Below, piece after piece: positions 26,517 through 36,327 of a stretch of 64,000 bases of DNA. Source of the DNA: Phocaeicola coprophilus. Its GTDB lineage: Bacteria > Bacteroidota > Bacteroidia > Bacteroidales > Bacteroidaceae. The first letter of the stretch is position 1, and each line of letters starts with the position of its first letter. Both the position numbers and the translations under genes were made by a program. The notes below the pieces were generated by a model. It was not told where the DNA came from and made no database searches. It saw nothing but the letters and a program-made list of their open reading frames with translations. The stretch is from the NCBI GenBank assembly GCA_016900015.1, contig JACJJM010000011.1, positions 1 through 64,000 of the forward strand, in the 5' to 3' direction.

Positions 26517-27866
26517 ATGACTACAAATGAAGATTCTCAGGAGAACATCAGCGCGTCTATCGGACGACGCGTCGACTTGCTCCTGCGCACCGGACAACTG
26601 CTCGTCGAGAGCGCTGCCGACACGAACCGCATCGTACGCAACATGAAACGAGTGGCTGCCTATCTGGGCATTCCTGAAGAAAAGCTACACATCGACGTGA
26701 GCTACACCATGCTCCAAGTAAACGTCAGCGACGACCATTTCTCCTACACCAAATTCCAAAAATGCGAGAAGCACGGCATCAACATGTCGGCCATCTCTGA
26801 AGTGAGCAAACTCTCCTGGCGGGCCATCGAAGAAGACTACACGCTCGACCGCTATGAAGAAGAACTGGAGAAAATCCGCACCAAGCCGCGCAACTACCGC
26901 CCCTGGCTCGTGGCCATCTGCGCGGGATTTGCCTGCGGCGGCTTCTGTAAACTGTTCGGCTGCGACTGGGTGGCATTCCTGTTTGCCGCCGTCTGCGCGA
27001 TGATTGGCTTCCGACTACGTGCACGCTGCATCGAAGCTGGAGTCAATGTCTACGTGAGCATCGGCATCGCCGCCTTCGTGTCGACATGCCTGGCCTACGC
27101 CACCTCGTTCACCGACCTCTCCGCCACTCCTTACCACCCGCTGCTGGCTTGTGCCCTCTTCATCGTCCCGGGCGTACCGCTCATCAACTTCGTGGACGAC
27201 ATGATAGACAACTACCTGCTCGTGGGCATCACACGGGCTGCCAACACCCTGATGATGATGGGCGCGATGGCCTTCGGCATTCTCTTCGCCATGAGCGTGC
27301 TCGTGATGAAGGACGTCACCATCAGCGACCGCTTCAGCGAACTGAGCATGACGCCACACGACCCTTACTACGTCTACGCCATCGCAGCTGCCATCGCAGC
27401 CATGGGTTTCTCGACCATCTTCAACGTGCAGCGGCGACTGCTCTGGGTGGTGGCCATCGGAGGCATGATTTCCGTCTGCACGCGCAACTTCGTCAACTTC
27501 GAGCTGGGCTACGGCCCTGTCATCGGTTCGTTCATGGGAGCACTCGTCGTCAGCCTCATCGCACTGAAGGCCGTCCACTGGTTCCATGTCCCCAACCACG
27601 TGCTGACCATCCCGTCGGTCATCCCCATGATACCCGGTGTGCTGATGTACCGCGGCCTGCTGGGCCTCATCAACATGCACGGCGTCATCGGCGAAGTCAC
27701 GCACGCCGTGTCCAACGGCATCAACTCGGCCCTCATCATCCTCTGCATCTCGCTCGGCGTAGCCATCCCGAACATCTTCCTGCGTAAATACATCGCCAAG
27801 GAGAAGAGCTTGCACTTGGCACAGATACTCGAAGAACGCCGGGCACGAGGACGGTTCATCGTCTGA
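26517..27866 (+). CDS. Threonine/serine exporter family protein (ThrE-type)
   Basis: This 449-aa inner-membrane protein combines the two ThrE halves in one chain. The N-terminal DUF1212-like region (about 10-260) contains the conserved soluble stretch VDLLLRTGQLLVESAADTNRI and the first membrane segments. The C-terminal DUF3815-like region (about 290-430) includes VIPMIPGVLMYRGL. About ten hydrophobic segments are visible from residue 125. The family exports threonine and serine by proton exchange; the substrate here is inferred from the family only. It converges with the next gene, 26 bp between stops. Confidence 0.88.
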   Translation: MTTNEDSQENISASIGRRVDLLLRTGQLLVESAADTNRIVRNMKRVAAYLGIPEEKLHIDVSYTMLQVNVSDDHFSYTKFQKCEKHGINMSAISEVSKLSWRAIEEDYTLDRYEEELEKIRTKPRNYRPWLVAICAGFACGGFCKLFGCDWVAFLFAAVCAMIGFRLRARCIEAGVNVYVSIGIAAFVSTCLAYATSFTDLSATPYHPLLACALFIVPGVPLINFVDDMIDNYLLVGITRAANTLMMMGAMAFGILFAMSVLVMKDVTISDRFSELSMTPHDPYYVYAIAAAIAAMGFSTIFNVQRRLLWVVAIGGMISVCTRNFVNFELGYGPVIGSFMGALVVSLIALKAVHWFHVPNHVLTIPSVIPMIPGVLMYRGLLGLINMHGVIGEVTHAVSNGINSALIILCISLGVAIPNIFLRKYIAKEKSLHLAQILEERRARGRFIV

Positions 27867-27892
27867 GGAACGAATTATGTGAACAAAAACGA

Positions 27893-28927
27893 CTAGTCCG
27901 GATTGTCTTCTCCGCCGATGTGGAACAGGCCCGTACCGCTATCGTAGAACACGGCGGGGCCTAGCCAGTCGGGCATGTCGCACCCGGAGTAGTCGTCGTT
28001 ACAGCAACGCAGGTTCTCCAGGATGTAAGCCAGTTTGCGTTTGGCTTCCTCCTTGTCGGCACATACCCAGTAGTTATAGTGGTAACGGTTTTCATGAGCG
28101 TAGTCTTCACTGTCGAAACAGGGATAGCGACATACATATCTCAGGATGCCTTGCCCCCGATGGTTGACGAAGAACGCGAAATACGGGTATTCAGCCAGGG
28201 TCTCATACCCACGAAATTCCGACGCCCGTTTCTCCAAATCGGCCAATCCTTCATAGGCCACACCCCGCAGGGTAAACGGTTTCCGCGGGTCGCTCTTGTG
28301 CACCCGCAGCATCGACGGCTCCGGTGCGGACCTGTCTTCTTCCGAAGGCGTGACGGTGGTTTGTGACGACATGTCTCTCGTAAAAAGGCTTGCCATGGCC
28401 CATAGATCTGCCTGAAGCATGAAGTGCCACGAGGAACGTGCCGTCACCGTGCCCGCGGCTCTGTCTATCTGGTAATAGTCGAAATGCCATCCGCACGCTT
28501 CCAACTCTGAGATGCGCGATGCCAGCCGCGTGGGATTGATGACGCCCAAGGAGTTGTACCCGTTGTTTATGACGTGGAATGACACCCGCCCTTTCCGTCC
28601 CACACGGTTTTCCATTTGCTCCATGAAGGCTATCAGGATGGACAGTCCCGACGCGCAGTCATAGTATTCCTCTATTTTCTCTTCGAACACCATCTTGGGA
28701 ACGGCGCGTACCTCTTCCTCCGTGGCGTCCTCGCACCTCAGTTCGTAGTAGTTGCTGTAATAGTCGACGATGGTGAACAAAGGCACTTCGTTTGCCCTTC
28801 TACCCTGAATATGCGCCGTCTCCACAAGGTCGTCCACCAATTCCTTCACGGCCTGTTCGGCATTCCTCGATCTCGTCATGCTTTCCACCAATATTACATG
28901 GTAGTGAATATCTTGAAACTCTTTCAT
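27893..28927 (-). CDS. Protein of unknown function with possible degenerate vWA-like N-terminal domain
   Basis: I do not recognise this 344-aa protein. The first 180 residues resemble a von Willebrand A fold: a hydrophobic strand HYHVILVESMTRSR, a helix with AVKELVDDLV, a middle segment SGLSILIAFMEQMENR and strand RVSFHVINNG. The metal site DxSxS is not intact (VESMTRS). The C-terminal half is rich in aromatic and acidic residues (YPYFAFFVNHRGQG, ENRYHYNYWVCADKEEAKRKL) and contains several Cys (CRYPC, CCNDDYSGC). There is no signal peptide or membrane segment, so it is probably cytosolic. It has its own promoter. Confidence 0.7.
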   Translation of the reverse strand: MKEFQDIHYHVILVESMTRSRNAEQAVKELVDDLVETAHIQGRRANEVPLFTIVDYYSNYYELRCEDATEEEVRAVPKMVFEEKIEEYYDCASGLSILIAFMEQMENRVGRKGRVSFHVINNGYNSLGVINPTRLASRISELEACGWHFDYYQIDRAAGTVTARSSWHFMLQADLWAMASLFTRDMSSQTTVTPSEEDRSAPEPSMLRVHKSDPRKPFTLRGVAYEGLADLEKRASEFRGYETLAEYPYFAFFVNHRGQGILRYVCRYPCFDSEDYAHENRYHYNYWVCADKEEAKRKLAYILENLRCCNDDYSGCDMPDWLGPAVFYDSGTGLFHIGGEDNPD

Positions 28928-28964
28928 ATCCTATTGCTTTAAGGTTAAGATGAATATACGCTCA

Positions 28965-28996
28965 CAAATGTAGACAATGTTTCGCTGTAAGACAAC
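28965..28996 (-). promoter_or_regulatory. Promoter of the vWA-like gene
   Basis: On the minus strand TACATTTG (28972-28965) fits TAnnTTTG, and GTTG (28996-28993) lies 20 bp upstream with one mismatch to TTTG. The start codon is 37 bp downstream. Beyond it, 28997-29436 is gene-free and holds only a hairpin (29104-29139), AT-rich CTAAGAATAT repeats near 29175-29235, and the menI -7 box. Confidence 0.55.
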
Positions 28997-29103
28997 GCCT
29001 TGCAGCGAAAAAATGAAAGAACTGGCGATGGCCTGTGTCATTTCCTGTCCCTGCATTTTCTTCATACGCTGCGCAGACAACTAAGTAGCAGTAAAACACA
29101 TTC

Positions 29104-29139
29104 TCCCTAGCTGCGGAAAGTCTCTAAAGCAGCTAGGGA
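29104..29139. other. 11-bp stem hairpin in a gene-free stretch
   Basis: TCCCTAGCTGC (29104-29114) pairs exactly with GCAGCTAGGGA (29129-29139) across a 14-nt loop, followed by AAAAGAG. No U-tract is present. The neighbouring 29175-29235 has direct repeats of CTAAGAATATA. Confidence 0.5.
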
Positions 29140-29409
29140 AAAGAGTTGAAGCAGTCCGCCAATCTTCATTCTCAGCCTAAGAATATAAATTCGCATCCTA
29201 AGTTTATGCATTCTTAATCTAAGAATATATAAACTCAAATTAGAAACATATTTTCTACAGCCATTCCAATTCTTTTCCGCAGCCATCGCAGGAACTTTCC
29301 GTTACTATAAGAATTTTTTTTCCACCAACGGGGCAAGGGGAGCGACAGAGGGAAGGGCGGACGGGGGACATTCCGGAAAGAAAGGCATCCGCATATCGGG
29401 AGAAAACGG

Positions 29410-29417
29410 TAACTTTG
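29410..29417 (+). promoter_or_regulatory. -7 box of the menaquinone operon
   Basis: TAACTTTG matches TAnnTTTG, 19 bp before the first gene's ATG. No -33 TTTG is evident. Confidence 0.5.
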
Positions 29418-29436
29418 CGCATCAAAACCTTGACTT

Positions 29437-29859
29437 ATGTACACACAAGAAGATATTGACCGCCTGCAAGGCGAAATGCAAGACTCGATGATTGGCGTAC
29501 TGGGCATCCGGCTCTGCCCCACGGACGACAACACCGTGAAGGGCACAATGCCTGTCAACCGGAACACAAGCCGTCCGCCGGGCATACTCAACGGAGGAGC
29601 GTCGCTCGCGCTGGCCGAGACACTGGCCGGATACGGGTCGTATGCCATCCTGAAGTCACACACGGCAGCTTTTGGCATACAAGTGAGTGCCAACCATATC
29701 TCCGTAGCCCACATGGGCGACCGGGTGGTGGGCATCGCGACGCCGGTGCACCTGGGCCGTTCGACCCACATCTGGCAGGTGGACATCACCTCGGAGCAGA
29801 CGGGCAAACTGGTGTCTAGTATCCGTGTGGTCAACTTCATTGCCAATATCCCCGTATGA
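29437..29859 (+). CDS. menI: Hotdog-fold thioesterase, probably DHNA-CoA hydrolase
   Basis: This 140-aa PaaI-type hotdog protein has the core GILNGGASLALAETLAG (about 50-66), whose Glu and Asn/Gly positions match catalytic residues of the family, and the strand VSANHISVAHMGD. It is the first gene of the men operon and overlaps menF by 4 bp. This context suggests it releases 1,4-dihydroxy-2-naphthoate from its CoA ester (MenI step). The assignment of substrate rests on context, not on a specific motif. Confidence 0.78.
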   Translation: MYTQEDIDRLQGEMQDSMIGVLGIRLCPTDDNTVKGTMPVNRNTSRPPGILNGGASLALAETLAGYGSYAILKSHTAAFGIQVSANHISVAHMGDRVVGIATPVHLGRSTHIWQVDITSEQTGKLVSSIRVVNFIANIPV

Positions 29860-30953
29860 GCACCGACGAACGACTTGCCAGCCTCATCGACCGCCTCGTG
29901 GAGCGACGCCGATGTTTTGCCCTCTACCGCCTGCCGTGGCAGGAAGAGCTGCACCTCGTGTTGCAACGCGAGGCATGCCCGACCATCCTGCATAGCGTGG
30001 AAGAGCTGAGCGGACGGCGGGGCTTCGTCATGGCCCCTTTCCGCACGGAGGAACATTGTCCCCTGCTGCTCATCCGGCCCGACACGGTGACAGACGGTGT
30101 GGAAGACATCCTCCGACTGCCTGTCGACGACTTGCCAATGCATCCGGAAATACCCTCCGTCACACCCCGCCCCGACAGTCGGACGCGCTACGAAGCCTCC
30201 TTCGACCTCTTCTCCAAGGCGCTCTGCCAAGGCCGCCTGCACAAGCTGGTGCTCTCGCGCAGCCATGTCACCGACCTGCCCGAAGCGTTCTCCATAGGAA
30301 ATACGTTCATCCGCGCCTGCCGACGCTATCCGCGGGTGATGATTTATGTCTGTCACACGCCTGTGAGCGGCCTGTGGATGGGGTGCACGCCCGAAATCCT
30401 GCTCTCCGTGGAACGAGGCGAGGGACACACTGTGTCGCTGGCGGGCACCATGCCCGTCGCCGACGGCATCGAGCCGACGGAATGGAATGAGAAAAACCGC
30501 CAGGAACAGGCCTACGTGAGCGACTACATCCGCAGTTGCCTGGCCTCGCATGGCATCACGGCGACAGAGGAAGGGCCTTACACGGCACGTGCAGGCGAAG
30601 TGGTCCACTTGAAGACGGACTTCCGCTTCCCCCTGACCGACACGCACGACCTGGGCCGCCTCGTGGCAGACCTGCACCCGACGCCCGCCGTGTGCGGACT
30701 ACCCAAAGCCGAGGCTTACCGCTTCATTCATGAGCATGAAGCCCTCGACCGGCGTTACTATGCAGGCTTCGCGGGCTGGACAGACCCTCAGGGCGACACG
30801 CAGCTCTATGTCAACCTGCGTTGCATGGAGGTGACCGGCGGGCACAAAGCCGTGCTCTATGCCGGAGGCGGCATCCTCGCTTCCTCGCAAGCGGACTCTG
30901 AATGGGAAGAAACCATACACAAATTAGAAACCATCCAACGACTTTTACGCTGA
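29856..30953 (+). CDS. menF: Isochorismate synthase
   Basis: MenF isomerises chorismate to isochorismate, the entry to menaquinone synthesis. The 365-aa chorismate-binding enzyme has KLVLSRSH (about 130), SLAGTMP (about 195), EQAYVSDYIRS, and the C-terminal VCGLPKAEAY and YAGFAGW with LYVNLRCMEV. It overlaps the hotdog gene by ATGA and ends 1 bp before menD. At this position it is menaquinone- rather than siderophore-related. Confidence 0.94.
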   Translation: MSTDERLASLIDRLVERRRCFALYRLPWQEELHLVLQREACPTILHSVEELSGRRGFVMAPFRTEEHCPLLLIRPDTVTDGVEDILRLPVDDLPMHPEIPSVTPRPDSRTRYEASFDLFSKALCQGRLHKLVLSRSHVTDLPEAFSIGNTFIRACRRYPRVMIYVCHTPVSGLWMGCTPEILLSVERGEGHTVSLAGTMPVADGIEPTEWNEKNRQEQAYVSDYIRSCLASHGITATEEGPYTARAGEVVHLKTDFRFPLTDTHDLGRLVADLHPTPAVCGLPKAEAYRFIHEHEALDRRYYAGFAGWTDPQGDTQLYVNLRCMEVTGGHKAVLYAGGGILASSQADSEWEETIHKLETIQRLLR

Positions 30954-30954
30954 C

Positions 30955-32643
30955 ATGTATACAGACAAGAAGAACGTACTCCAGCTGACCGCGCTCCTGC
31001 GTGCCCACGGCATCCGACGGATAGTCATCGCGCCGGGCAGCCGGAACATCCCCCTGACGCAGACGTTTACTGCCTGCGCGGACTTCGAGTGTTACTCCGT
31101 GACCGACGAACGCAGTGCGGGCTTCTTCGCCCTGGGGCTGGCTCTGGAATCCGGAGAGCCTGCTGCCGTATGCTGCACGTCCGGTTCGGCCCTGCTCAAT
31201 CTGCATCCGGCCGTGGCCGAAGCCTACTACCAGCAAGTGCCCTTGCTGGTCATCTCAGCCGACCGCCCGGCAGCCTGGATCGGGCAAATGGACGGACAGA
31301 CACTGCCCCAACCCGGCGTATTCGGCACGCTGGCACGCCGCTCGGTGAATCTGCCCGAAGTGCGGAGCGACGAAGATGCGTGGTTCTGCAACCGCCTCAT
31401 CAACGAAGCCCTGCTGGAACTGACCCATCGTGTGAAAGGCCCGGTGCACATCAACGTGCCCATTTCCGAACCATTCTTCGACTTCTCCGTCCGCGAGTTG
31501 CCTGAGGAGCGCATCATACGCCGCTATGACAGCTTGGACGATGCAGCTGCAAGCCGCCTGCTGGCGGAAACGTTCGATGCCTGCCCGCGCCGCCTGGTCA
31601 TCTGCGGACAGCATGCACCGGAAAAGGACATTCTCCTGAGCGACGACTTCCCGGAAGACATGATTTACCTCTGCGAGAACCTGTACAACGGACCTCGCAA
31701 GAGCTATGCGCTGCAACGTACAGACGCTTGGCTCTATGCCGCCACGCCGGAAGACAAAGAGGCGCTTGCCCCTCAGCTCGTCATCACCTATGGCGGACAC
31801 ATCGTCTCCAAACGACTGAAGCAATGGTTGCGCCGCATCCCGTCACTTGTCCATTGGCACATCAGTCCTGACGGAGACACGCCCGACTTGTTTGGCCGAC
31901 TCACAGCAGTGTTTGAAATGTCCCCCGCGACATTCTTCAACCATCTGGAACAATGTCCGCCACCCATCACCAGCGACACGACGGACTTCGTCCTGAACTG
32001 GACGGGCAAACTGTTCACACTGCCCACCCCAGAGTTTGAATATTCATCCATGCAGGCCATCCAGGAGCTGCTGGAGACGCTTTGCCTGAAATCGGGAAAC
32101 GTCACCCTGCACCTCGCCAACAGCTCCGCCGTGCGCTATGCCGAACTATGGGCCATCAACCCCCATATCAAAGTGTTCTGCAACCGAGGAGTGAACGGCA
32201 TCGAAGGTTCACTCTCCACAGCCATCGGCTATGCTGCCGCATCACAGGAGATCAACTGCATCGTCATCGGCGACCTGAGCTTCTTCTATGACATGAACGC
32301 CTTGTGGAACGGGCACATCCGTCCCAACGTGCGCATCCTCCTGCTCAACAACAGCGGAGGAGAAATCTTCCACTCCCTGCCCGGCCTGAATTTGCCGCCA
32401 CGCGGCCATGACTTCGTCACAGCCGTCCACACCACCAAGGCTGAAGGCTGGGCAAAAGAACGCGGCTTCGACTATCTGGCGGCCCACGACGAAAGCAGCC
32501 TGCACGAAACCATGAAGCAGCTCCTCGCGACTGATGACAATCCGCGCCCGCGGCTGCTGGAGGTCTTCACCGACAAAGACGAGGACATCCGCCAACTGAA
32601 AGCATATTATCACTCACTCAAGAATAAATCTATAACCTTTTAA
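30955..32643 (+). CDS. menD: SEPHCHC synthase MenD
   Basis: MenD joins 2-oxoglutarate and isochorismate with thiamine diphosphate. The 562-aa protein is of usual length and shows the ThDP-enzyme pyrimidine domain ([43 protein letters not shown]) and a C-terminal PP domain ([45 protein letters not shown]). It lies between menF and menB in the operon. Confidence 0.97.
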   Translation: MYTDKKNVLQLTALLRAHGIRRIVIAPGSRNIPLTQTFTACADFECYSVTDERSAGFFALGLALESGEPAAVCCTSGSALLNLHPAVAEAYYQQVPLLVISADRPAAWIGQMDGQTLPQPGVFGTLARRSVNLPEVRSDEDAWFCNRLINEALLELTHRVKGPVHINVPISEPFFDFSVRELPEERIIRRYDSLDDAAASRLLAETFDACPRRLVICGQHAPEKDILLSDDFPEDMIYLCENLYNGPRKSYALQRTDAWLYAATPEDKEALAPQLVITYGGHIVSKRLKQWLRRIPSLVHWHISPDGDTPDLFGRLTAVFEMSPATFFNHLEQCPPPITSDTTDFVLNWTGKLFTLPTPEFEYSSMQAIQELLETLCLKSGNVTLHLANSSAVRYAELWAINPHIKVFCNRGVNGIEGSLSTAIGYAAASQEINCIVIGDLSFFYDMNALWNGHIRPNVRILLLNNSGGEIFHSLPGLNLPPRGHDFVTAVHTTKAEGWAKERGFDYLAAHDESSLHETMKQLLATDDNPRPRLLEVFTDKDEDIRQLKAYYHSLKNKSITF

Positions 32644-32659
32644 TCTCTTATTTACAGCT

Positions 32660-33481
32660 ATGGCACAAAGAGAATGGACTACTATCAAGGAATATAACGA
32701 CATCCTGTTCGACTTCTATCACGGCATCGCCCGCATCACAATCAACCGTCCGCGCTACCGCAACGCCTTCACGCCCGTCACAACCTCGGAAATCAGCGAC
32801 GCGCTGCTCTACTGCCGCGAATGCAAAGACATCAACGTCGTCGTGCTCACCGGAGCGGGCGACAAAGCCTTCTGCAGCGGAGGCGACATGCATGTGAAAG
32901 GCTATGGAGGCTATGTCGGCCCTGACGGAGTGCCCCGCCTGAACGTGCTCGACGTACAGAAGCAGATACGTTCCCTCCCCAAACCGGTCATCGCGATGGT
33001 CAACGGCTACGCCATCGGAGGCGGACACGTGCTCCACGTCGTGTGCGACCTCACCATCGCTTCCGAAAACGCCATCTTCGGACAGACCGGACCGCGTGTA
33101 GGCAGCTTTGACGCCGGCTTCGGCTCTTCCTACCTGGCACGCATCGTGGGACAAAAGAAGGCACGCGAGATTTGGTTCTTATGCCGGCAATACTCAGCTC
33201 AGGAAGCGCTCGACATGGGCCTGGTGAACAAAGTCGTGCCCTTTGACCGGCTGGAGGACGAAGTCGTGGAATGGGCGGAGACCATGATGCAGCACAGTCC
33301 GCTCGCCCTACGCATGATCAAGGCCGGGCTGAACGCCGAACTCGACGGACAGGCAGGCATCCAGGAACTGGCAGGCGACGCGACCATGCTCTACTACATG
33401 ACCGAAGAAGCCCAGGAGGGCGGCAAGGCATTTCTCGAAAAGCGCAAACCCGACTGGAGCAAGTATCCCAAAATGCCCTGA
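32660..33481 (+). CDS. menB: 1,4-Dihydroxy-2-naphthoyl-CoA synthase
   Basis: MenB closes the naphthoate ring by a Dieckmann-type condensation of o-succinylbenzoyl-CoA. The 273-aa crotonase-family protein has AFCSGGD (about 73-79) and the oxyanion and active-site region [20 protein letters not shown], then [21 protein letters not shown]. The active-site loop KGYGGYVG is typical of MenB. It is 16 bp after menD and 3 bp before menC. Confidence 0.97.
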   Translation: MAQREWTTIKEYNDILFDFYHGIARITINRPRYRNAFTPVTTSEISDALLYCRECKDINVVVLTGAGDKAFCSGGDMHVKGYGGYVGPDGVPRLNVLDVQKQIRSLPKPVIAMVNGYAIGGGHVLHVVCDLTIASENAIFGQTGPRVGSFDAGFGSSYLARIVGQKKAREIWFLCRQYSAQEALDMGLVNKVVPFDRLEDEVVEWAETMMQHSPLALRMIKAGLNAELDGQAGIQELAGDATMLYYMTEEAQEGGKAFLEKRKPDWSKYPKMP

Positions 33482-33484
33482 CAC

Positions 33485-34561
33485 ATGAAGACATTCCGAA
33501 TCGACATTCTCCCCCGCCGGCTCCACTTCAAGCAGCCGGCAGGGACCTCACGCGGCGTGCTCACCACCCGCCCTGTGTGGTACGTCCGCATCACCCGTCC
33601 CGGCACGGAACGGCCGGACTTGCTGGACGAACTGTGCGGACTCTCCTCACGAGCCTTCCCGGAGACAGGCTGGGGCGAATGTGCACCGCTGCCAGGCCTG
33701 AGCTGCGACGACCGTCCGGACTACGAAGACACGCTCCGCAAGGCCTGCACTGCAATGGAAGAAAACGGCTGTATCCCCTTCGAGATGCTACGGGACTATC
33801 CATCCATCTGCTTCGGGCTGGAGACCGCCTTGCAGAACTTCCGTGCCGGAGGAGGCTGGAGACTGTGGGACAGCGACTTCGCCCGTGGCCAGGCCGGCAT
33901 TACGACCAACGGCCTCATCTGGATGGGGACGTTCGAAGAGATGTATGCCCGCATCGAAGAGAAAATGCGGGTGGGCTTCCGCTGCATCAAGTTGAAAATC
34001 GGCGCAATCGACTTTGAGCGCGAACTGGCCTTACTGGCCTTCATCCGCCAGCACTTCACGCCCGAACAAGTGGAACTCCGCGTGGACGCCAACGGCGCAT
34101 TTTCCCCCGAAAACGCCCGGGAGAAACTGGAGAGACTGGCAGTCTTCACCCTGCACTCCATCGAACAGCCCATCCGCGCCGGACAATGGGAGGCAATGGC
34201 CCGCCTGTGCCGCACGTCGCCGATTCCCATCGCCCTCGACGAAGAGCTCATCGGGGTGAACGAGCGAAGCCGCAAGAGCGAACTCCTGGACACCATCCGC
34301 CCGCAATACATCATCCTCAAACCATCGCTCCACGGAGGCATCGCCGGAGCAGAAGAGTGGACCGACCTGGCCCGTGAACGGGGCATCGGCTCATGGGTCA
34401 CGTCTGCCTTGGAGTCCAACGTCGGACTGAATGCCATCGCACAATGGTGCGCCACGCGCTGTCCCGTCATGCCGCAGGGGCTGGGGACGGGACTGCTCTT
34501 TACGGACAACATCGACAGTCCGCTCGCGATGAAAGGAGAAAAGCTATGGTTCAACCTGTGA
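33485..34561 (+). CDS. menC: o-Succinylbenzoate synthase
   Basis: MenC dehydrates SHCHC to o-succinylbenzoate. The 358-aa enolase-superfamily protein shows the expected series: KLKIGAIDF (catalytic Lys pair region), VDANGAF (metal Asp), IEQPI (metal Glu), ALDEELIG (metal Asp/Glu) and ILKPSLHGG (catalytic Lys). The last 16 bp overlap the start of menE. The family is divergent in sequence, but motif order and position in the operon agree. Confidence 0.93.
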   Translation: MKTFRIDILPRRLHFKQPAGTSRGVLTTRPVWYVRITRPGTERPDLLDELCGLSSRAFPETGWGECAPLPGLSCDDRPDYEDTLRKACTAMEENGCIPFEMLRDYPSICFGLETALQNFRAGGGWRLWDSDFARGQAGITTNGLIWMGTFEEMYARIEEKMRVGFRCIKLKIGAIDFERELALLAFIRQHFTPEQVELRVDANGAFSPENAREKLERLAVFTLHSIEQPIRAGQWEAMARLCRTSPIPIALDEELIGVNERSRKSELLDTIRPQYIILKPSLHGGIAGAEEWTDLARERGIGSWVTSALESNVGLNAIAQWCATRCPVMPQGLGTGLLFTDNIDSPLAMKGEKLWFNL

Positions 34562-35565
34562 ACAATCCCGACATACACGATGCGCTCCGTGCGTTCCTGG
34601 CCGAATGGCACAGCGACAGTCCGACCGTGACGGTGCAGACTTCCGGTTCGACCGGCACGCCCAAACGCATGGAAGTGGAGAAAACACGCATGGAAGCAAG
34701 CGCACGCCTGACTTGCGACTTTCTGGACCTGCACCCGGGCGACACGGCCCTGCTGTGCATGCCCCTGCAATACATCGCCGGAAAGATGGTCGTCGTGCGT
34801 TCGCTGGTGCGAGGACTGCGGCTCGTCACAGTGCAACCCTGCGGCCATCCGCTGGCCGGGCTGGAGGATGCGCCCGTCTTCGCGGCCATGATACCGATGC
34901 AAGTCTACAACAGCCTGCAAGTGCCCCGCGAACGGGCATTGCTCCGACAGGTGAAACATCTCATCATCGGGGGCGGTGCCATCGACACCCCGCTGGCCGA
35001 AGCCCTGCGCGACTTTCCCAACGCCGTGTGGAGCACTTACGGCATGACGGAGACCTTGTCGCACATCGCCCTGCGCCGCCTCAACGGTCCGGATGCCTCG
35101 GAGTGGTACACGCCGTTCGCTTCGGTCTCCATCCGTCTGTCCGAACGCGGGACATTGGTCATCCAAGCCCCGCTGGTCAATCCGTCCATTCTGGAGACCA
35201 ATGACATCGCCGAACTGAACGCTTCCGGCCAATTCCGCATCCTGGGACGCGCCGACAACACCATCAACACAGGAGGCGTGAAGGTCCAGGCCGAGCAAGT
35301 GGAAGCCTGCCTGAAACCATATTTCACCACCTCCTTCGCCGTCACGTCCGTCCCCGACCCGCGGCTGGGAGAGGCCGTCACCCTGCTCTACACCGACGAA
35401 AGGACGACGGACGAAGTGGCGCATCTGTGCAACGAAAAACTCCAGCCTTACTGGCGTCCTAAACATTATTACCAAGTGACAGACATCCCACAGACCGGAA
35501 GCGGGAAAATCAGCCGTGCAGAAGCGCACGCACTGGCCGAACGACTACACAAGGCCTTCCGGTAA
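34546..35565 (+). CDS. menE: o-Succinylbenzoate-CoA ligase
   Basis: MenE activates o-succinylbenzoate with ATP and CoA. This acyl-adenylate enzyme has the P-loop TSGSTGTPK (32-40), STYGMTET, GRADNTINTGGVKV (hinge) and the C-terminal catalytic-lysine motif TGSGKISR. At 339 aa it is short for the superfamily (often 450 or more), having lost much of the N-terminal domain, as in other Bacteroidetes MenE. A frame opens at 34393, but the ATG at 34546 follows AAAGGAGAAAAG, overlaps menC by only 16 bp, and starts the conserved region. Confidence 0.92.
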   Translation: MVQPVNNPDIHDALRAFLAEWHSDSPTVTVQTSGSTGTPKRMEVEKTRMEASARLTCDFLDLHPGDTALLCMPLQYIAGKMVVVRSLVRGLRLVTVQPCGHPLAGLEDAPVFAAMIPMQVYNSLQVPRERALLRQVKHLIIGGGAIDTPLAEALRDFPNAVWSTYGMTETLSHIALRRLNGPDASEWYTPFASVSIRLSERGTLVIQAPLVNPSILETNDIAELNASGQFRILGRADNTINTGGVKVQAEQVEACLKPYFTTSFAVTSVPDPRLGEAVTLLYTDERTTDEVAHLCNEKLQPYWRPKHYYQVTDIPQTGSGKISRAEAHALAERLHKAFR

Positions 35566-35657
35566 CAAAAAAAAAACGGATCAGGAGAACATCACGTCCA
35601 AGTGTCCTCACCCACACGAAGGGAACGTGCTCCGTCATGAATACAAAATGTCAATTC

Positions 35658-35729
35658 AACCCCGCTCATTTTCGTCTCCTTCCATCCAAAGGACAAGTCT
35701 TAGACAAAAAACGAAAAATGAGCAGGGTT
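35658..35729. other. Long fold-back structure after the men operon
   Basis: AACCCCGCTCATTTTCGT (35658-35675) pairs with ACGAAAAATGAGCAGGGTT (35711-35729) with one mismatch and one bulge, across a 35-nt loop. It lies 92 bp past menE and may help end the transcript, though there is no classic T-run. The wider gene-free stretch 35566-36327 otherwise holds palindromic repeat copy 4 and a -7 box for the next gene. Confidence 0.5.
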
Positions 35730-35960
35730 TCAAATATACACATGCACAGCTTATCCCGCGGTTACACTGTCATATTGCCAACAACAGGCCTTCTTTAGAA
35801 TAGAAAAAGCAAGCGTATACATCCGCCTGCGCACTTATTTCCATCCATAGATTTCACGTTTTCCACTTCAAACAAGAGGCTGAAAAGCTCCGCCAACCGC
35901 CCAAACAGCCGCTATCCGTCCGGCCGACCCGACACGCTTATCCGCCGAAACCACTCCATG

Positions 35961-36030
35961 CAGGGTTACCCTCCTTTCCGCTCCCGTCCGGAATCCGGCC
36001 CGCTCCGGCTTTCCTTCCTTTCCGAGGATG
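35961..36030. repeat. GC-rich palindromic repeat, CCTCCTTTCCG family, copy 4
   Basis: TTACCCTCCTTTCCG at 35966-35980 continues with CTCCCGTCCGG, and a second CTTTCCTTCCTTTCCG follows at 36009-36024. The two cores are in the same orientation here, unlike the clean palindromes of copies 2 and 6. It is non-coding, between the men operon and the glycan cluster. Confidence 0.65.
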
Positions 36031-36291
36031 CAAGAATATCCATTCTTGTGCATAAAGACACTGTTTTCTTCCATATTCCTGTATAAAGATTCAATAGAAA
36101 CGCTCTCTTGCGCGCTATCTGTACCTCCCATAGGAAAAAGGCTGTCAGCCAAATAGACAATTTCGCATCGTCTGTCAACCCTGTAAGCCCGGATGTTTAC
36201 ATTCTGACAAAGGCGCAACCGGACAAAAACATCCGCAAAACCTTCCGTCAGAAAAGTATATACAGAACGGACTTATGCGGACAAAATCTAT

Positions 36292-36299
36292 TATCTTTG
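36292..36299 (+). promoter_or_regulatory. -7 box of the glycosyltransferase cluster
   Basis: TATCTTTG matches TAnnTTTG, 28 bp before the first ATG of the cluster. No -33 TTTG is evident. Confidence 0.45.
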
Positions 36300-36327
36300 C
36301 ACCCAGCAAAGACAAATCCGTATATCC

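Noticed and set aside
29235-30677. Minus-strand open frame of 480 codons opposite the hotdog and menF genes
   Set aside because: It is a shadow caused by GC-rich third positions of the men genes; no recognisable domain.
33796-35529. Minus-strand open frame of 577 codons opposite menC and menE
   Set aside because: It spans two convincing genes on the other strand and shows no family features.
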